Shown one piece after another: positions 11,454-13,285 of a DNA stretch of 13,285 nt; position 1 is the first letter of the stretch, and the number at the start of each line of letters is the position of its first letter. Position numbers and translations under genes: made by a program. This DNA is from Clostridia bacterium. GTDB lineage: Bacteria > Bacillota > Clostridia > Christensenellales > UBA1242. Location: contig JAEETG010000069.1 in assembly GCA_016290255.1 (NCBI GenBank), positions 1-13,285 on the forward strand. The letters are read 5' to 3'. The notes below the pieces were generated by a model, which saw nothing but the letters and a program-made list of their open reading frames with translations, was not told where the DNA came from and made no database searches.

Positions 11454-13285
11454 ATGAAACAAAATAAAGTTGCGGAATTTGAAAGCGTTGACGAAGTTAT
11501 TGAAACCATCAAAAAACAAAAACCCAACTTAAAACAAAAACAAGAGTGGCGAGAAGCTCTTGTGAACAGTTTGTCACTTGAACATCTTGCCACCCACTTT
11601 GCGGAACTTTTCCAACTAAAAATTTTCAATCAAAATGATTGCAAAAATATTTTTGGGAAAATTCTAAGAACAAAAGACAAGAATGCCATGGCAGTAACAA
11701 CAGAAAAAGCACCCGATCTTTTAAAAGCGAAAGCAATAGATTTATCTCTCTGTCAAAAAATTGTTAGTGAATACATTAAAAACTATTCAAACACAATTGA
11801 TTTCTCACAAGATGAAATCTCTCCAGATTTGATTGCAAAGCTTTTCAAACTAAAGGTGCTAACAAAAGAAGATGTTGTTGAGTGGGCGAATATAAAAATG
11901 TCTTATATGGACCCACGCTATTCAAGAAACATCTTATACAAGCTTCTATCATGTGGAGCCAACATCATCTCAAACAGTGAATGGGATTTTGTTGTTGATG
12001 ATGTTTTCTCATCAAACGACTTAGGTCAAATGACAAGGCTCATCTCAAATATGGCTGGCACAAAATTTATTGATGATGATTTGATTGATGAATATTTCAA
12101 TGTCCTATTATTCAAAGGTCAAACAAGTGATTATGTGTATGCCATAAACGAACTTGAAAAAACAGGAATACTAACACAAAAAGAATGCCGTGTGATGCAT
12201 AACATGGATGTGCTTAAATCTAATTTCAAACCACGAACAATTGAAATGGCGATGACAAGCACGCTTTATTCTGAAATTGTTGTTGACATGATTTTGGATA
12301 GTTTGGAGCTTTCAACTCTGATTTCTGAGTTTGATATTGAAAACAAAACAACAATCAAAAACTTGTTTGATGTTGCAATAAAAGTTTTTGAAGAAGCAAA
12401 AAAGAACAAAGTTGACTATGGAAGAACAGAGCTCGTTTCAAGCATAGTATACTTTGTTGAGGCCTACTTCAACAAAAACTTCTTCACTTCAGCAAACTTA
12501 AAACAAGTGAGAGACATTTTGCTTGAGGAAGACGATTGGCTTCACTCACAAAGGCTTGAATGCTTTGAATGTTTGGTGGAACTAAACAAAAAACTTTTGT
12601 CACCAGAAGACTTGATGGTTGCAAAAAAACAAATCATCAAACAAATCAAAGCAGAACAAAAAAATGGAGACACAACACAAAGTTATTTCTTGATTGTTGA
12701 CATGCAATTCTCAATCATCGATTGGCAATCACTTCTCACAAATCAAGAAAAGGCATTATTCCAACAAATTATTGGTGACAACACTGTTGAAGAAGTTGAA
12801 GAGAGCTCTTTAACACCACTCATCGAAGGAATAAATGTTCAGTCTGTTGCCGAATACAAAAAGAAAAACGGCAAAAAATCGGATTCCAAATTGGAAAAAC
12901 AGATTAAAAATATCACTATGGAGGCGGTTATGGAAACCAAGAAAACAACAAAGCCAGCTGCTAAGAAACCAGCTGCTAAAAAGCCTGCTGCTAAGAAACC
13001 TGCAGCAAAGAAACCTGCAGCAAAACCTGCTGCCAAAAAAGAAACAAAGACTGTAGCAAAAGCTCCAGCTAAAAAACCTGCTGCTAAAGCTGCTGCTAAG
13101 AAGCCTGCTGCTAAAGCTGCTGCAAAACCTGCAGCTAAAACAGCTGCTAAAAAGGCTCCTGCAGCAAAGAAAGCTCCTGCTAAAAAGCCTGCTGCTAAAA
13201 AAGCTCCAACTAAAGCCGCTGCTAAACCTGCAGCAAAACCTGCTGCAGCAAAGAAACCAGCTGCCAAGAAAGCTCCAGCCAAAAA
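11454..13285 (+). CDS. Large unknown protein with histone H1-like Lys/Ala/Pro tail (3' end outside window)
   Basis: One uninterrupted frame runs from the ATG at 11454 to the window edge: 610 codons with no stop. AAAGGAGGT with GGAGG 5 bases before ATG, plus a TTGCCA-17-TATAAT promoter, makes the start very secure. Residues 1 to about 470 are soluble, charged and probably all helical, with no membrane span, signal peptide, nucleotide loop or metal motif that I can find; I recognise no family. Residues about 471-490 are a Lys-rich link. From about 498 the sequence is almost only Lys, Ala and Pro in units such as PAAKK, like the tails of bacterial H1-like proteins (AlgP, Chlamydia HctB, mycobacterial HupB), which bind DNA loosely. 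A DNA- or RNA-bound role is inferred from the tail. An internal start at 12930 may also be used. Confidence 0.85.
   Translation, partial: MKQNKVAEFESVDEVIETIKKQKPNLKQKQEWREALVNSLSLEHLATHFAELFQLKIFNQNDCKNIFGKILRTKDKNAMAVTTEKAPDLLKAKAIDLSLCQKIVSEYIKNYSNTIDFSQDEISPDLIAKLFKLKVLTKEDVVEWANIKMSYMDPRYSRNILYKLLSCGANIISNSEWDFVVDDVFSSNDLGQMTRLISNMAGTKFIDDDLIDEYFNVLLFKGQTSDYVYAINELEKTGILTQKECRVMHNMDVLKSNFKPRTIEMAMTSTLYSEIVVDMILDSLELSTLISEFDIENKTTIKNLFDVAIKVFEEAKKNKVDYGRTELVSSIVYFVEAYFNKNFFTSANLKQVRDILLEEDDWLHSQRLECFECLVELNKKLLSPEDLMVAKKQIIKQIKAEQKNGDTTQSYFLIVDMQFSIIDWQSLLTNQEKALFQQIIGDNTVEEVEESSLTPLIEGINVQSVAEYKKKNGKKSDSKLEKQIKNITMEAVMETKKTTKPAAKKPAAKKPAAKKPAAKKPAAKPAAKKETKTVAKAPAKKPAAKAAAKKPAAKAAAKPAAKTAAKKAPAAKKAPAKKPAAKKAPTKAAAKPAAKPAAAKKPAAKKAPAK
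12930..13285 (+). CDS. Possible internally initiated H1-like basic protein (same frame, 3' end outside window)
   Basis: The ATG at 12930 (codon 493 of the long frame) is preceded by GGAGG with a 5-base gap (GGAGGCGGTTATG). That is the same spacing as the sites of three neighbouring plus-strand genes at 8833, 11144 and 11454. Translation from here would give METKKTTK followed by PAAKK-type repeats with hardly any acidic residues, which resembles a complete bacterial histone H1-like protein. It could be a nested second product, or the true start of a separate gene if the long frame is an artefact or a recent fusion. A weaker ATG lies at 12918. The evidence is the ribosome site and the match between the start and the domain boundary; there is no separate promoter in view. 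Confidence 0.5.
   Translation, partial: METKKTTKPAAKKPAAKKPAAKKPAAKKPAAKPAAKKETKTVAKAPAKKPAAKAAAKKPAAKAAAKPAAKTAAKKAPAAKKAPAKKPAAKKAPTKAAAKPAAKPAAAKKPAAKKAPAK
12954..13285 (+). repeat. Low-complexity Lys/Ala/Pro codon repeat
   Basis: Imperfect repetition of AAG/AAA, CCT/CCA and GCT/GCA codons encodes PAAKK, KAPAKK and AAAK units. The array is visibly richer in G+C than the rest of the window, and copies differ at synonymous positions. It continues past the window. Its minus-strand translation is Ala/Gly/Phe-rich and is only a shadow. Confidence 0.9.

Noticed and set aside
11159..11629. Minus-strand frame of about 156 codons
   Set aside because: It runs antisense across a gene, a terminator and a promoter that are all well supported on the plus strand.
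12835..13056. Plus-strand frame rich in Leu, Gln and Arg over the same repeat
   Set aside because: A shifted frame of the repeat with no ribosome site; the frame starting at 11454 has far better signals.
12839..13282. Long minus-strand Ala/Gly/Phe-rich open frame
   Set aside because: It is the complement of the Lys/Ala/Pro codon repeat. It has no sensible start signal, and its composition is what the antisense of AAG, GCT and CCT codons must give.
1..13285. CRISPR array, tRNA or rRNA genes, insertion sequences, prophage genes
   Set aside because: No regularly spaced repeats, no cloverleaf or rRNA sequence, and no transposase, integrase or structural phage protein could be found by reading both strands.

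Overview
The window is AT-rich bacterial DNA with tightly packed genes, strong GGAGG-type ribosome binding sites, sigma-A-like promoters (TTGNNN-17-TANNAT) and short intrinsic terminators. A SUF-type iron-sulfur cluster operon in the order sufC-sufB-sufD-sufS-sufU, with a SufU-type zinc protein and no SufA or SufE, points to a low-GC Bacillota member (an uncultured Clostridia or Bacilli relative is my guess). The standard genetic code appears to apply: Trp is TGG and sufD ends in TGA.

Layout, left to right. (1) Positions 1-579, plus strand: the 3' part of a Lys-rich protein ending in a DUF2188-like domain, closed by a hairpin that serves both strands. (2) Positions 609-803, minus: an orphan 64-residue protein with its own near-consensus promoter. 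(3) Positions 5876 down to 874, minus: the suf operon, followed by a 70-residue protein of unknown function that overlaps the end of sufU. (4) Positions 7511 down to 5983, minus: zinc metallopeptidase, GNAT acetyltransferase and an Rrf2-family regulator with three cysteines. The regulator gene ends in a terminator just upstream of the suf promoter, and that promoter carries a perfect 11-bp inverted repeat, the obvious candidate operator. (5) Positions 7686-8090, plus: nucleoside diphosphate kinase. (6) Positions 8156-8767, plus: a COG2426-type membrane protein that may be translated leaderless. (7) Positions 8833-11049, plus: two tandem CPBP-family intramembrane proteases. (8) Positions 11144-11359, plus: a small single-span membrane protein. 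(9) Positions 11454-13285, plus, running off the window: a long ORF whose first ~490 residues match nothing I recognise, continuing in frame into a Lys/Ala/Pro histone H1-like tail.

The best-understood unit is the SUF system. SufS takes sulfur from cysteine, SufU relays it, SufBC2D assembles the cluster, and the Rrf2 protein probably senses cluster status and controls the operon.

The least explained locus is the right-hand one. A good internal ribosome binding site (GGAGG-N5-ATG) sits exactly at the junction between the unknown domain and the H1-like tail. The gene could therefore make both a tethered and a free basic tail, or it could be two genes joined by loss of a stop codon. No intergenic stretch exceeds 300 bases.
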